From positions 247,686,764 to 247,750,763 of the forward strand of contig OY282559.1 in assembly GCA_958295665.1 (NCBI GenBank): a stretch of 64,000 nucleotides of DNA, in the 5' to 3' direction. This DNA is from Tipula vernalis (lineage: Eukaryota; Arthropoda; Insecta; Diptera; Tipulidae). Under the pieces are notes generated by a model. The model saw only the letters and a program-made list of their open reading frames with translations. It searched no databases and had not been told where the DNA came from. Made by a program: the position numbers and the translations under genes. Positions 9,301-19,246 of this stretch are shown piece by piece; the first letter of the stretch is position 1; every line of letters begins with the position of its first letter.

Positions 9301-11006
9301 TATGCGTTTACTGTTAAGCATTTCGTAGGATCCAATCTCGAATAAATCGTGAATACCGCACGTCCCGTTGTGGACACGTTAGATGTTGCGAGTCCTTCCA
9401 CTCGCACCTTTCCCTGCTGTCTTAAAATTCCAAGTTTACGCACACATTTCTCAGAAATGAACGATGTTTGAGATCCCGAGTCCATTAGTAACTTGCAGCA
9501 AATAAACTGGCCATGTTGATTTTTTAACTCTACGGCTGCAGTCGGCAGCAATGTGCTTCCTTCCCCTGAGACGTTTGAATTAACAGTTTGTTCGGCTATT
9601 GTTACACAAGGAGCTACTTCATTTAGTACGTGCGTTGTTTGGGACTCTGTTAGAATTTGCGCATTATCTGAAAGTGGTGTAATATTCGCATCAACTACTG
9701 TTGATGTATTCGACAATGTACTTGCTGGTGGAGTAGCTACATCATCATGGAGTAGTGTATGATGTCGTCGTCCACACTTCATACAACTGGCCTGACTTTG
9801 ACATTGGTTGGCTCGATGGTTTCCTGATAGACAGTTAAAACACATGCGAACCTTTGCTGCCTTTTCTCTTCGTTGTGCTATGTCTAAGCTCTTGAACTGA
9901 GGACATGTATAGACTCGGTGTGAATCCCCACAAACCAAACACTTAGAAATAATCGGTCTTGACGGTTCGCCCATTTTTATTTGGTGAACCTTGCTTGTAC
10001 TTGATTTGGTGTTCCCTGCGTTAATTGGCTCACAGGCTTCAAGCGCATCGGCTCTCTCACTAATGAATTTTAGAAATTCTTCGAGTGATGGAAAATCCTT
10101 CGTCACTGTCTTGTGTGCCCATGCTTGTTGAGTTTCTCTGTCTGTTTTTCGCAACAATAAATAAATGAGCCACGCATCCCTTTTATTTGCTTCATCGCCT
10201 AATGCTTCTAGTCCTCTGATGACTTCATCCGATACATTGTACAGTTGACGTAAACTTTTTGCTGAACTGTGTTGAGTAGTCGGCTGTTCCAGGAATAATT
10301 GAATTAAATTATTCAATACGTACCGTTTTTTATCGTAACGCTCACATAATTTCGTCCATGCTTGCATATAATTTGCTTCTGAAACCGTGATATGCTTGAT
10401 TAAATCTGCTGCCTCGCCACGCAGATAACCCTTCAAGTATTGGAATTTCTCCGCATCAGTTAATGCCAATTTGCTGTGTACAGATGCCGTATACAAATCC
10501 TTAAAGCAAGAAAAATCCTTGTAATCCCCACTAAACGTTGGGATGTTTAGCCGTGGTAACCTGGCAGAACAATGAGGTTCTTCACATGATTGGTTGATCG
10601 TCTGATTTAGGGAACTAGTAAAGGTGGAAGACAAGCTGGTTAAAAATTCATTTTGATCCTTTAAGATGCGAGACTTCATTTTTTCGACTTGACTAGTTTC
10701 CTCTCGAGCTGTTGGTACTGCTAAAGATTGTGATAATTTGGCCTTAACCTTTAAATACTTTGTTTCGTATTCTTCCATCTCAGAGGGAACGTCCAGAATT
10801 GCTAACTTCATTTCGCACTCTGTGAATTCAATAAATGATCGCTCTAACAACTCTAGCCTGGACTTAATGTCCATATACGATGTTTTCTCGGAAATGCTAT
10901 CAGCATACTTTACCAACCTAGTTATGCTACCCTTTGCTACACCCCTTCTTGCCATGTACTCTTTCTGATCACACATGATTTCTAATAACCGACTTTTCAA
11001 AATCAA
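6336..11006 (-). CDS. BEL-1 gag-pol polyprotein (gag, protease, reverse transcriptase, RNase H, start of integrase)
   Basis: A single 1556-codon frame. Gag spans about residues 1-425: a coiled N-terminus, the LPRLNIPTFSGDYKDF motif of BEL gag near 149, and Cys/His knuckles at about 356-420. An aspartic protease follows with MDSGSQTSF at 508-516. The reverse transcriptase covers about 750-1050 with ICADIAKMYRQ, a VTYGTSSAPF block and YVDD at 925-928. RNase H begins near 1088 (HGFSDASE) and has WSDSMVVLSWL near 1165. The integrase zinc domain (HRKYLHP...CQKCIVC) lies at about 1404-1442 and the first core Asp is in VGVDYAGPLL near 1474. The frame derails near residue 1530 at a C-run at 6416-6418. 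A second Met at residue 11 could be the true start. Confidence 0.95.
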   Translation of the reverse strand: MILKSRLLEIMCDQKEYMARRGVAKGSITRLVKYADSISEKTSYMDIKSRLELLERSFIEFTECEMKLAILDVPSEMEEYETKYLKVKAKLSQSLAVPTAREETSQVEKMKSRILKDQNEFLTSLSSTFTSSLNQTINQSCEEPHCSARLPRLNIPTFSGDYKDFSCFKDLYTASVHSKLALTDAEKFQYLKGYLRGEAADLIKHITVSEANYMQAWTKLCERYDKKRYVLNNLIQLFLEQPTTQHSSAKSLRQLYNVSDEVIRGLEALGDEANKRDAWLIYLLLRKTDRETQQAWAHKTVTKDFPSLEEFLKFISERADALEACEPINAGNTKSSTSKVHQIKMGEPSRPIISKCLVCGDSHRVYTCPQFKSLDIAQRREKAAKVRMCFNCLSGNHRANQCQSQASCMKCGRRHHTLLHDDVATPPASTLSNTSTVVDANITPLSDNAQILTESQTTHVLNEVAPCVTIAEQTVNSNVSGEGSTLLPTAAVELKNQHGQFICCKLLMDSGSQTSFISEKCVRKLGILRQQGKVRVEGLATSNVSTTGRAVFTIYSRLDPTKCLTVNAYILPKITTLSGATNSYCDIQGYKIRELPLADPYFDKKQEIDILLGADYFFYVLAANQVSLSSNIVAQETLFGYVVAGRPEDITNEEGKWKPYHNFNTIIVEDQSLETLLRKFWEQETILEETPRTTEEELCETMFKTTTTKNADGRFVVQQPLKSTASPLGDSYKVALQRLLSMERKMSRNSDFKRMYIDFMKEYESLGHMRLLQPEEIKVKDKEVYYLPHHGVLRENSLTTKLRVVFDGSASSSNGTSLNDNLLIGSRLQDTLWAILLRFRSFKIAICADIAKMYRQILIDSKQTPLQRVLWRNSSSKPIDHYELLTVTYGTSSAPFLAVRVLFQIADDCELEYPRVSKIIRKNFYVDDVLTGADDEEEALKLKNQLLTVFDECGFSLTKWRSNIAKLRDDNGLTQITEEGRVSQVLGLYWEPQNDYFSFKSLKLEDSIYTKRGVLSVAYRIFDPLGWLSSFTVLIKVFMQGLWLKKLSWDERLPQELQNAWTNIKIQFKLLNKIEIPRYVSNFQPNYQIHGFSDASEVAYSAAIYVRVQKGNYFSTTLLTSKSKVAPIQPVSLPRLELCGAHLLAKLVDRVKKALEVSNIKVYMWSDSMVVLSWLSNHPRKWKTYVANRVASIHQLLPESLWRHVKGRDNPADLATRGISVEKLVSNDLWWNGPSWLSKAEDQWPINPTIGETLQELHLGSGTKFLHTNIKTDELHPICMLFETMSSWTKIVRVMAYVLRFLQIVKNKNKHSRFISVTELENAEIKIIQSVQYTEFAADIQSLTKWSQLPSNSKLKALVPFIDAFGTLRVGGRLQNLKCAYNIKHPIIIPKRHVIGNLILNYLHRKYLHPGPSLLTALSRQKYWILGVRTASRSICQKCIVCFRHSTLRSAQQMGSLPESRITVGRPFSIVGVDYAGPLLASKKGRGAKLIKGFLVIFVCFITKALHIEVASDLTTDAFLAALDRFVARREHLQIYILIMERISWEQNGNYMIITS

Positions 11007-11175
11007 TCACGATTCTACTGTAATCAATACGACACCCGCACCTACCTTGCTATACAACTCAGCACTTACACAGAAAAAAGCCCTGTTACCAGTTTATTGC
11101 AACTAACCGCTCCAGTTCTTTGCCGCTTAGAAATTCAGCTTTAAATGTGTTACTCTTAGTATATGTTCCGATCCC

Positions 11176-11420
11176 CTCGCTGCTACTAATTATTGAAGTA
11201 GCCCTCAGCAATTGCGTTGTTCTGCTCTGAACGTGTCACTCCCTCGTTGCAACCAATTGCTAAAGTAGCCCTCAGCAATTGCGTTGTTCTGCTCTAAACG
11301 TGTCACTCCCTCGTTGCAACCAATTGCTGAAGTAGCCCTCAGCAATTGCGTTGTTCTGCTCTAAACGTGTCCCTCCCTCGTTGCAACCAATTGCTGAAGT
11401 AGCCCTCAGCAATTGTGTTG
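11176..11420. repeat. 67-bp minisatellite in the BEL-1 leader
   Basis: Between three and four copies of a unit containing CCCTCAGCAATTGCGTTGTT, then CTCTRAACGTGTCACTCC and CTCGTTGCAACCAATTGCT. Internal copies are nearly identical and the outermost copy, near 11180, is diverged. Each unit carries inverted CAATTGC words that could base-pair in the leader RNA. Confidence 0.9.
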
Positions 11421-11687
11421 TTAATATTCAAATAATATTTTTAAGTACCGGTAAACCTCAGTAATCAAGATGATGCCGTGACCACGCCACTTCCTTAGTG
11501 CAAAATGGCGTCGAATTTAATTTTCACCTCAAAAATGCGCTTCTCAAAAAATGGTGTGCTGATCACGTTTTCACCAATACGACCGCAATATGGTATCGAA
11601 TTAAATTACACTAAATTACTATACGACACTAATGACAATTATAATTATTTTCACTTCGCCAATACTATATATATATATATATCATAT

Positions 11688-11705
11688 ATCCGGCTCGAAG
11701 GACCA
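11688..11705 (-). promoter_or_regulatory. BEL-1 primer-binding site, tRNA-Tyr
   Basis: On the plus strand the stretch reads ATCCGGCTCGAAGGACCA, which is the 3' end (T arm, acceptor stem and CCA) of metazoan tRNA-Tyr as I know it. On the element's strand it is therefore an 18-nt site complementary to that tRNA. It lies 8 bp inside the 5' LTR. Confidence 0.8.
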
Positions 11706-11713
11706 TTTTTTTA

Positions 11714-12353
11714 TGTACAGCACACACTGAGGAAATTCAAGCTGGTTCGCTTTCTCACAAAAAATAAATACGCGAAATTAAAACAATGTCGGCTGTTGTT
11801 GATTTTATTTAGTAAATAGGTTTTTATTGAATTTCCATTTATTTTTTATGTGTTGCTGTCACAAACTTTTAAAGAACACTGATCCGTGATCAAATTATTT
11901 TTATTACAGCGATAACAAAATATAACAAAAGAGACTTAAACAGAATAAAAATTGTGCTATTAAATAATTTCTATACATGTGAATTTGCTCCAAAAATTGG
12001 TAATACAAAATGTACTAAACTTATGTGTATGTCAAATGACACTGACAGCTTGACTAATAAATAATAACAACATACAATTCCCGAAATCAATAAGAAATTT
12101 AAATAAAGTATGTACTTCAAAATCTTAAAATTAATGCAATCATTATCTAATTATTATATTTATTGTAGATACATCTGCGTTGTCATCATTGAATGGAACC
12201 AATCTTCTGTGTATAATGTTTAAAATACTGTGCAGTGCGTTTTGAGTGCATTTTATGTGTAGTGGCTTGGAATCAGAAATACATGTATTAATAAATAGTC
12301 GGATTAATTCTAGTAGTTTGTTTTATTTATCTAAATTGAATCATGGCCCAACA
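11714..12353 (-). repeat. BEL-1 5' LTR (right)
   Basis: 640-bp partner of 5014-5653, with the same TGTACAG...CCAACA ends, followed by the ATTCC duplication at 12354-12358. As the 5' LTR of a minus-strand element it should hold the promoter. I see no convincing TATA box beyond general AT richness. Confidence 0.95.
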
Positions 12354-12358
12354 ATTCC

Positions 12359-12435
12359 AAGTATCTTTATTGGTTTTAATGCCACCAAAACCAGTTTCTT
12401 TGAGCACCCTAAAAATGCCGTAAGTAGCTTATCGT
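12359..12435 (-). pseudogene. Tc1-like transposase relic, 5' part beyond BEL-1
   Basis: Minus-strand reading gives LKETGFGGIKTNKDTW running into the ATTCC duplication and, across BEL-1, into a basic KARKERFKEQREK segment at about 5008-4960. This resembles the helix-turn-helix to catalytic-core linker of Tc1 transposases. The sequence is short and decayed, and the identification rests mainly on its position opposite the recognisable core at 4470-4965. Confidence 0.55.
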
Positions 12436-13560
12436 TACATTTCGATTGCAATATTGACATATTATTAGTTCTTATCTATGCCTATTTTGCAACTAAATAA
12501 TGTAGCACTGTACTATTTAAATTTGAAAATATTTTACCGTAAAATTTTCAAAATTAAGTTTTATTTATTGCGCTGGTTATGGCCACACTTTTTTAGCAAT
12601 TGCTGGCAATGCAACCGATCAACTTTTAATAATTTTTTATTATAAAATAATTGCCCGAGCCAACAAAACTAAAATTACCGTTGAAAAATATCTAGTATTA
12701 TCATTGTTTCTAATTTTGTAGTCACAATTGGCTAGATTCTGGTGAAATGACAATTTTTTGTGACATTGTTTATTAGTACAAACGAAAGTCTCTGGAATAT
12801 TTTATGTTATATAAAAACACAAAATCGGTTTGCTATAACAGAATATAAGGCTATACGAGTATTTTTTTTCAATTTTTGCAGTCGACGGTTTTTCAAATTA
12901 AATATAACGTTCGACCAAGTAGTTAATAATGAGGAAAACCATACACTTTTGACATGGAAAACAGAGAAAAGGCCTAATTTTTACACTTTCTGTAGGGCAA
13001 CGGAATTTTGCTTCGAAAAACAATAGCTTGCAAAGGGCCCGGATCTTCCTATTATTTCGAGAGTGCCTGGAAACGAATGCCTATTGTTCAGATTTTCCTT
13101 AATCCGCCACTGCCCATTTTAATGTGATATCCGTATTACACCGATACACCGATCAACAGTTTATCAATCTGAATATGAAATGAAAATGAATGAATGAATG
13201 ACTGAAAATGTTTTCCAGTATGTTCGAAACAATGTCAGTATGTTATAATTCAAAGTGACACAAACAGAGCAAGCTGGTAAGGTCTCGCAATAGTGGATAG
13301 TTGACACATGCATCCAAGTTGAGGCTAACAATTTAAATTTTCTCTTTAGTAAATGCTGCGAACGTCGCTGGAGTACAGGCTGAATTTCTGGTTATGCTAC
13401 CATCTTCATTGGAAGGTTCTTCATCTTTACGTATTGATAATTAATTCGTAGTACAATAGATAGGGGTTTCCAGTTAAGATAAAGCAGTCAAATACATCTA
13501 GAAATGTACTTATGTATACAACACTCACCTGCAGAGAAAACGGACCACTCTACAAATTTT
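12436..13560. other. AT-rich stretch, nothing recognised
   Basis: Only short open frames, none with a recognisable motif; the longest, 88 codons at 12760-13026, has biased AT-rich composition. It may contain the outer end of the split Tc1 element and the start of the helicase relic, but no inverted-repeat end can be placed. Confidence 0.4.
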
Positions 13561-13679
13561 TTTTTGGAAACATGAAACAAAAACCAAATTCAAGGTCGTT
13601 CAACAAAGGGGCGTAAACAGGGTGCAGCAAATTATGCTTTTCTGAAAACTGTTGGTGACATCAATAATTAATGGAATCG

Positions 13680-14243
13680 ACTTTGCCGATTATCGCAAGC
13701 TCTTTTATAGTAATGGCCAGGAGGTTCTGACAAGACCTATCTCTACAATAATTGGATGAGCCTTATTCGAGATCGTGAGCAGAATGTCCTTGTATTTGCA
13801 TCGGCAGGAATTTTTGTGACTTTAATGAAAGGAGGAAGAACTCGTTCAGTTAAAAATCGTTGATGAAGTTACAATGTTATTAAAAGATGGCCTCCGCTGC
13901 ATTGATTTATTATTTTGTGAAATTATGAAGAATAATGTACTGTTTGGAGGAAAACCAGTCGTGATTAGAGGTGGCTTTAGCCAAACTCTGTTTGGTGATA
14001 CCTTGGGTGATACCGAAAGGAACATATGCCCATGTCATTGAAACAAGTTTGATACCAAGTCCATTATGGCAAAATTACAGACCACTTACCTCGATTTCAA
14101 ATATCATAAGAGAAGGATAAAGTCTATTTAACAATTGGTTACTTGTTATTGGAAGTAGGAGAATGCCACCAATTGATAACCTTTCTGAAGATACGTCACA
14201 AATTCGACAATATATGATTACGCAAAATGATATCGTACACACG
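13680..14243 (+). pseudogene. PIF1-type DNA helicase relic (Helitron-like), part 1
   Basis: Frames interrupted by stops spell out a PIF1 helicase: a damaged Walker A (PGGSDKT near 13717-13737), REQNVLVFASAGIFVTLM (motif Ia region), the Walker B stretch IDEVTMLLKDGLRCIDLLF, FGGKPVVIRGGFSQTLF (motif III, normally GGDFRQ) and a later MPPIDNL-like block. In insects such sequences usually derive from Helitron Rep/helicase proteins or from expanded PIF1 copies. No Rep domain is visible here, so Helitron origin is an inference. The relic is cut at 14243 by a DNA transposon and resumes at 17061. Confidence 0.8.
14240..14243. repeat. Target-site duplication CACG (left)
   Basis: CACG occurs at 14240-14243 and 17061-17064 on either side of the 2.8-kb element. 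Taking out the element plus one CACG restores a continuous helicase frame across the junction (DIVHTVFGDN), which independently supports these exact borders. Confidence 0.85.
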
Positions 14244-17060
14244 CACGGCTCGTCTGAACGCGGCTCAACCCAAAAGTGCTTGCACTTCTGTTTTTTTTAT
14301 GGCATCATGTTTCCTAAGGTCTAATGAATAAGATAAAAGTTTTTTTGAAATCATCCACCGAACAGTTTTCATTTTCACGTCAAAATTCGAAAATTGGAAC
14401 CAAAAAAATGATTTTTTGGCCTGAAAAAGTGAAATATCCTATGTTTTATGAAAAGTCTCAGGGAGCAAATGCAGTAGACAGGTTACAAGAAAAGAATGCA
14501 TTAGGCAGGTTACAAAAAAAGCAGAAAACTTTTCTTCCTCGATCAGTTCATTTCAGTTTTCCATAATGTCGAAAATTTTTAATCCTCCAAAAGTTGTCCG
14601 CGCACTTTCACACGAAGAGAACCGGAGTAAAATTTGTTTGTTGTGCTTAAAAAAGAATAATGTCATATTCAAGATAGAAGCCTCGCTGCAATCGAAACTA
14701 GAAAAATTACTGAAACATCGTGTGGACAATATCTTGTGTGAAGAAAGACTGCCGAATGTTCTTTGTGCCGGATGCAAACGGAACGTCTACCGACAACTTC
14801 CCAGTGCCGATCCAGGAATCGTTCCCTCCAAGACTGTCGAGCTACCTGATTATTCTAAGTTTTTGAGTGTAAGTTTAACTACGAGATCTAGGACTCAAAA
14901 TCCCTGTCAGTGCTATTTGTGCCAGATTGCTCGAAGTAATGTGATATCCATGCAACTTCTTAACAAAAAAAAAATCGGCTGACTGGAAATGCATCAAATG
15001 TTGTTCCAAAGGTTTTATCGATCCCAAACGAGGAACACCTCATAAATGCACAAAAACTGCCCAAGTTGATAATGTATGCAATTATATAAATACAATGGGG
15101 GAAAAAGTAATGGAACAAGTGGCGTCAAAATTAATCAGTAAAATTTCAATTCAACGACATGATATTGATGACAAAGTAAACAAAAAAGATTCGACGGTCT
15201 CCCTTATTCAGCCACGTGGAGGAAACTCCATGAAATTATTCATAAATCCCCACGAGAAAAATGAAGAGGAACCAGCTTCGAATATATCCACAGCCGATTT
15301 CTTGAAAATCAAAACAAAATTTAATCTTAGTACAAACACTACTCTTGATATAGCGACCGCTTTGAGAGTTGCTACCAAAAACCGGGCGATAATTGAGCCA
15401 GGATTGAAAAAAGCCTGCAACAGAAGAATGGCGAGGTAAAAAGTTTCTTTTGTGCTAAGACAATAGATTTTGTAACCATTAAAGCTCGAATGAGCACACT
15501 AATCCAATGTCCCATAGTTTACCACACTCTTGAAGATTTTCTTTCTCATATCGAGAAACAGCGGGATATTAGAAATCAGCACTTAAAATTTGGAGCTGAC
15601 GGTATAGCGGTGGTTTTTTGAAGGTGTGCCTGTCTGTTCAAGATGATTCAACTGAAATTTGCCAACAGGAGAAAAAACGTCAAAAGTATGGTGATGGCGT
15701 GTTTGTTAAAGCTTTTGCTGACTCAGGCGTTAAGAAAATCTTTATTCTTGCTATTGTGAAATCGGCTCAAGAGAATTATGAAAACGTGTCAGCAATATGG
15801 AAAATATTGAGAATTGAGGATTTTTCTGGTAGGATAGCGACTGATTTCAAATTAGCCAATTTGATATGGGATTATATCTCATTCATCGATGTACCCTTGT
15901 ACATGGTGCCTTTGTGAAAGCACAAATTTGGAGCACGTCGGACCTCGGCGAACTGTGGGAAACTCAACCTCATATTTTGAAGCTTGGGGAAACGCTGGCG
16001 GATCGATAATGAAAAATGCGAAAAATTTCAAAAGCTGTATCAATCCTCCAGTTTTTTTCAGCTGATGACGATAAAAAGATTCTTGACATTATTCCTCCTC
16101 CAGAACTACATCTAATGCTTGATGTGGTTAATAAAATAGTCAGCCATATATGCAAGATGAATTTGTTACTGAAACAACAGAATGGATCAACCTATGCAAT
16201 GTTCAACGAGAATTTACTCAAGGAGGTACCAAATTCAAGGGCAATTCATGTAGAATATTATTGAAAAAATGGGATAGTCTCCGATCGTTTTGCTCCATTG
16301 GTTGTTTGAAATATGTGGAAACACTGAAGGATTTTGATCGTGTAGTTCACAATTGTTTTGGAATCGAATTAAATTATTGTTACAAAGAATCTATCGCTCA
16401 ATTCAAGACTAGCTATTTGGCTCTAGGGCTGTCAGTCACACCAAAAGTACATGCAGTATTTTATCATATAGAAGATTTTTGTAAAGGCCATAGAAGAAGG
16501 TTGGGTTTTTACAGTGAACAGGCCATGGAGACAGTGCATTCTGATTTCAAGACAATGTGGAACAAATATCAAGTTTCTGAAAACCACCCAGATTATAATG
16601 ATAAATTAATGAGAGCTGTAATTGAATATAATAGTTACCACATATAATTAATTGAATCAAACTTAAATTAATATTACTGAAATAAAGGTTTTTGTTCTTC
16701 TCGGCTTTCATGAGTTTTGATTTGTTTGAAATAATACATTATATCCCCACGTATGTGTTTAGAAGACATCTGTCGAGAAAGAGAGAAATAATTCGCAAAT
16801 TAGCAACATTTTAACCTGTACTTTTCTGCATTCTCTTCCTGAGACTTTCCTCTTTCGATCTTTGTATGCTGGAATCCTCCAAAACTCGCAAAAAAAAACG
16901 TTTTTTTGGTTCCAATTTTCGAATTTTGGCGCGAAAATGTAAACTGGTCGGTGGATGATTTCAAACAAACTTTTATCTTATTTGTTAGACCGTAGGGAAC
17001 ATGATGCAATAAAAAAAACAGCAAGCAGTTTTGGGTTGAGCCGCGTTCAGACGAGCCGTG
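14244..17060 (+). mobile_element. 2.8-kb DNA transposon with ~180-bp terminal inverted repeats
   Basis: The ends are CACGGCTCGTCTGAACGCGG and its inverse; the two arms can be followed, with scattered differences, for about 180 bp (14244-14425 and 16880-17060). The element is flanked by a 4-bp CACG duplication and inserted in a helicase relic. Termini beginning CAC with a 4-bp duplication are features of the Chapaev branch of the CMC (CACTA/Mirage/Chapaev) superfamily. That placement is an inference, since I do not see an unambiguous catalytic triad. Confidence 0.85.
14566..16647 (+). pseudogene. Transposase of the 2.8-kb element, broken into blocks
   Basis: Open blocks at 14566-14982, 15095-15439, 15618-15917, 16016-16264 and 16150-16647 read in order as one protein. 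The first has a zinc-finger-like N-terminus (CLLC ... LCAGC, residues 23-70) and a second Cys cluster (CQCYLC). The third has GVKKIFILAI and TDFKLANLIW. The last two have LHLMLDVVNKI, CSIGCLKYVETLKDF, PKVHAVFYHIEDF and FYSEQAMETVHSDFKTMWNKY, ending in AVIEYNSYHI. Similar sequences recur in insect and Hydra genomes as transposon proteins. Several frameshifts and stops make this copy inactive. Its exact superfamily is uncertain. Confidence 0.75.
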
Positions 17061-17150
17061 CACGGTTTTCGGTGACAATATTCAGCAGCTGTCCATTGAT
17101 GATGTGTCAAAACTCTCAACGGCAGTTAGAAAACCACTTGAACTGAATAA
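17061..17150 (+). pseudogene. PIF1-type helicase relic, part 2
   Basis: Immediately after the transposon the helicase frame resumes with VFGDNIQQLSIDDVSKLST, the segment that follows motif III/IV in Helitron-type PIF1 helicases, and soon ends in a stop. The remaining helicase motifs V and VI are not present downstream. Confidence 0.7.
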
Positions 17151-19241
17151 GTAAATTATCAAAAAAAAAATTCAGATGATACATTAATGGTGTAAACATT
17201 TACCCGGCTGAATTTTCACGTGAACAGGCTTTCAACCCCACATCTTCGTTCTAAAACGAGGTGTAATTGTTATTCTGATCCGGAATTTAAACAGAATGAT
17301 AATTCAACGATTTATTATTTGTGAAATCATCTCTGAATCACACAAAGTTTTCATTTCACTTATCGATATTGTATCGAGCGATGGTAACTTACCATTTAAA
17401 TTAAAGCGAAGATAATTCCCAATTACACCGGCGTTTTCTGTCAGGAGGTTTACAAATAATGTTATTTAATAAAGAAGTCTTTTAATATAAGCAGATTCTT
17501 TTTTTAATATCAAAAAATGTCCATTGCTTTTAGCTATCTTAGAAAATAATAGCGTATTAGGTCGGGCAGCACTACTAGTTTTATTATAAATTTTACCTAT
17601 GAACCTGTTTACTAATCCAAATATATATGAACTTTACAGTATTTAGCATGTTAATAAGAATAACTAAACTAACCAGTAGATAGTAATCCTAAATATAATG
17701 TGCAGCAGTGTAATGATCTCTCGCCTTTAACATGGTTTAAATATTATTATTGGCTAGGGAACGAACACTAACATTTATATTATTATTTTAAACCAAGAAA
17801 AAAAAATATTTTAGAAATCGATAAAATACACCATAAAAAAAATTAAGCTCTTGAAAACCAACAGATAAAATAAATTGGAGAATTTAAAGATCAAAGTTCA
17901 AACGAAAATATTTTTTATACTCTGAAGTTTTGTCCCCACCTAATAAAATACGATTTTGAAAATCACATTTAATCTGGGATCTATAAACGAGTTTCCAATC
18001 AATCAATAAATTCGAAGTCATCGGCATCACATCACACGCGCATATGTAAATAAACAGATTGATTTTGCTTTGTTTTACTATCGTAATTCCATTATACTCG
18101 TATACAATACCCATCTAGTATAATAATAAAATACGCCCTGTATAATTAAGAATAATCACGCACAAAATCAAAATTATGTGAACAATTAACGAAAATGGAA
18201 AATGGTGAAGAAAAAGCAAAACGACATGTCATAAATATTCATACCAATTAATTTAGGAAATTGCTATAAAACACGCATCCACTCTTTGTATAGTGTATAT
18301 TGTATTTCAATTTTCTTAATACCATTTGTGTTCAGTGATTTGACTAAGGAAAAATTAAATTTAAGCATTTTTCGTGTTAAAGACTTTCTTGTTTATGATA
18401 CGACAAACACGACGGGATATAGCTTGATGATATTAAATTGGAGTGTTGTAGTATATACACAGTACCTAAGTAAATTGCCATTATACAGAGAATTTTTGGT
18501 AAAAGCTTTTCTAATAATTATCAGGCACAAAAATAAAAAAATCACAAGTATTTTATTTACGATAAGATTTATTTCGAAGGATTCAATAGTTCAACAGAAT
18601 TTTGTTCTGCCACATCGATGTAACGCAATTCGAGCGAAAATAACGTCAAATTATGGTGTAACATTTATATTAACCTTGTTTATGTTTTGAAAATGTAATT
18701 TTCTGCCAATGATTAAATTCACATTATAAAATTTTCTGCAAATTTCTTATTTGTTATGAAAATTTGTAGGATTTTATTTTTGTTTTGAAAGAAAATCTGA
18801 AAAGCTTTTTCTCAGAAATGTTTGTATGCATTAAGTTTTATGCTATGTGCACACAAAGCATTAACTATAAGTAAATAGTTTTTTTTTAAGTTGAGCTCTT
18901 GGTTATAATATCGGTTTGTTGTACAAACTAATTTTATCGTTCTGTATACAGATAATATTCCTAATGGTTGAGGCATCACACAAAAACAAATGATTTTTGT
19001 TCATTAATAATGTTAAAATGTTAAGACAAATTAATTTGGAACAATTATAGGAAAAGAAAAACGGGAAGATGAGGCTTTTATACAGCTATCTTAGGCCTGA
19101 AAATTAACCTGTGCCAAGCAATATCTAAAAAGATTCCTTTTTGTAATAATGATATTAATTATGGAATAAATCCAACAGGTTGAATTCTTTTTCAATACTA
19201 ACACGATCAACTCAATTGCATATCGTGTTCTTATATCGTTT
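17150..19241. other. AT-rich stretch, nothing recognised
   Basis: About 2 kb without a recognisable gene. The largest open frames (134 codons at 18286-18690 and 76 codons at 17884-18114) show no domain and have the composition expected of AT-rich non-coding DNA. A word resembling the inside of the 450-bp hairpin insertion (AATTCCCAATTAC, near 17414) occurs once. Confidence 0.5.
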
Positions 19242-19246
19242 GTGAG
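19242..19246. repeat. Target-site duplication of BEL-2 (GTGAG, left)
   Basis: GTGAG precedes the left LTR and is repeated at 26149-26153 after the right LTR. The match shows that BEL-2 is one insertion whose two LTRs were not exchanged with another copy by crossing over. Confidence 0.95.

Larger units (their letters stand above)
11007..11713 (-). other. BEL-1 5' leader
   Basis: Non-coding region between the 5' LTR and gag on the minus strand. It holds the primer-binding site next to the LTR, an (AT)n run near 11665-11690, and a tandem repeat nearer to gag. No conserved splice or packaging signal can be assigned by eye. Confidence 0.8.
5014..12353 (-). mobile_element. BEL-1, near-intact BEL/Pao LTR retrotransposon
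   Basis: A 7340-bp element with matching 640-bp LTRs, ATTCC duplications, a primer-binding site for tRNA-Tyr, a 5' leader with a minisatellite, one 1556-codon gag-pol frame and the rest of integrase in an overlapping frame. Identical LTRs indicate recent insertion. It interrupts a Tc1-like transposase relic (4470-4965 and 12359-12430). The only evident coding lesion is a one-base loss in integrase. Confidence 0.95.

Noticed and set aside
7148..9762. Plus-strand frames of 60-130 codons inside BEL-1
   Set aside because: They are antisense shadows of the gag-pol frame.
5014..12353. 640-bp direct repeats as a segmental duplication
   Set aside because: TG...CA ends, ATTCC duplications, primer site and pol between them identify LTRs.
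13141..13205. GAATGAATGAATG words as a CRISPR-like or regulatory repeat
   Set aside because: It is a short simple-sequence tract without spacers.
18286..18690. 134-codon frame in otherwise empty DNA
   Set aside because: It has no domain, AT-driven composition and no homologous neighbour; chance is more likely.
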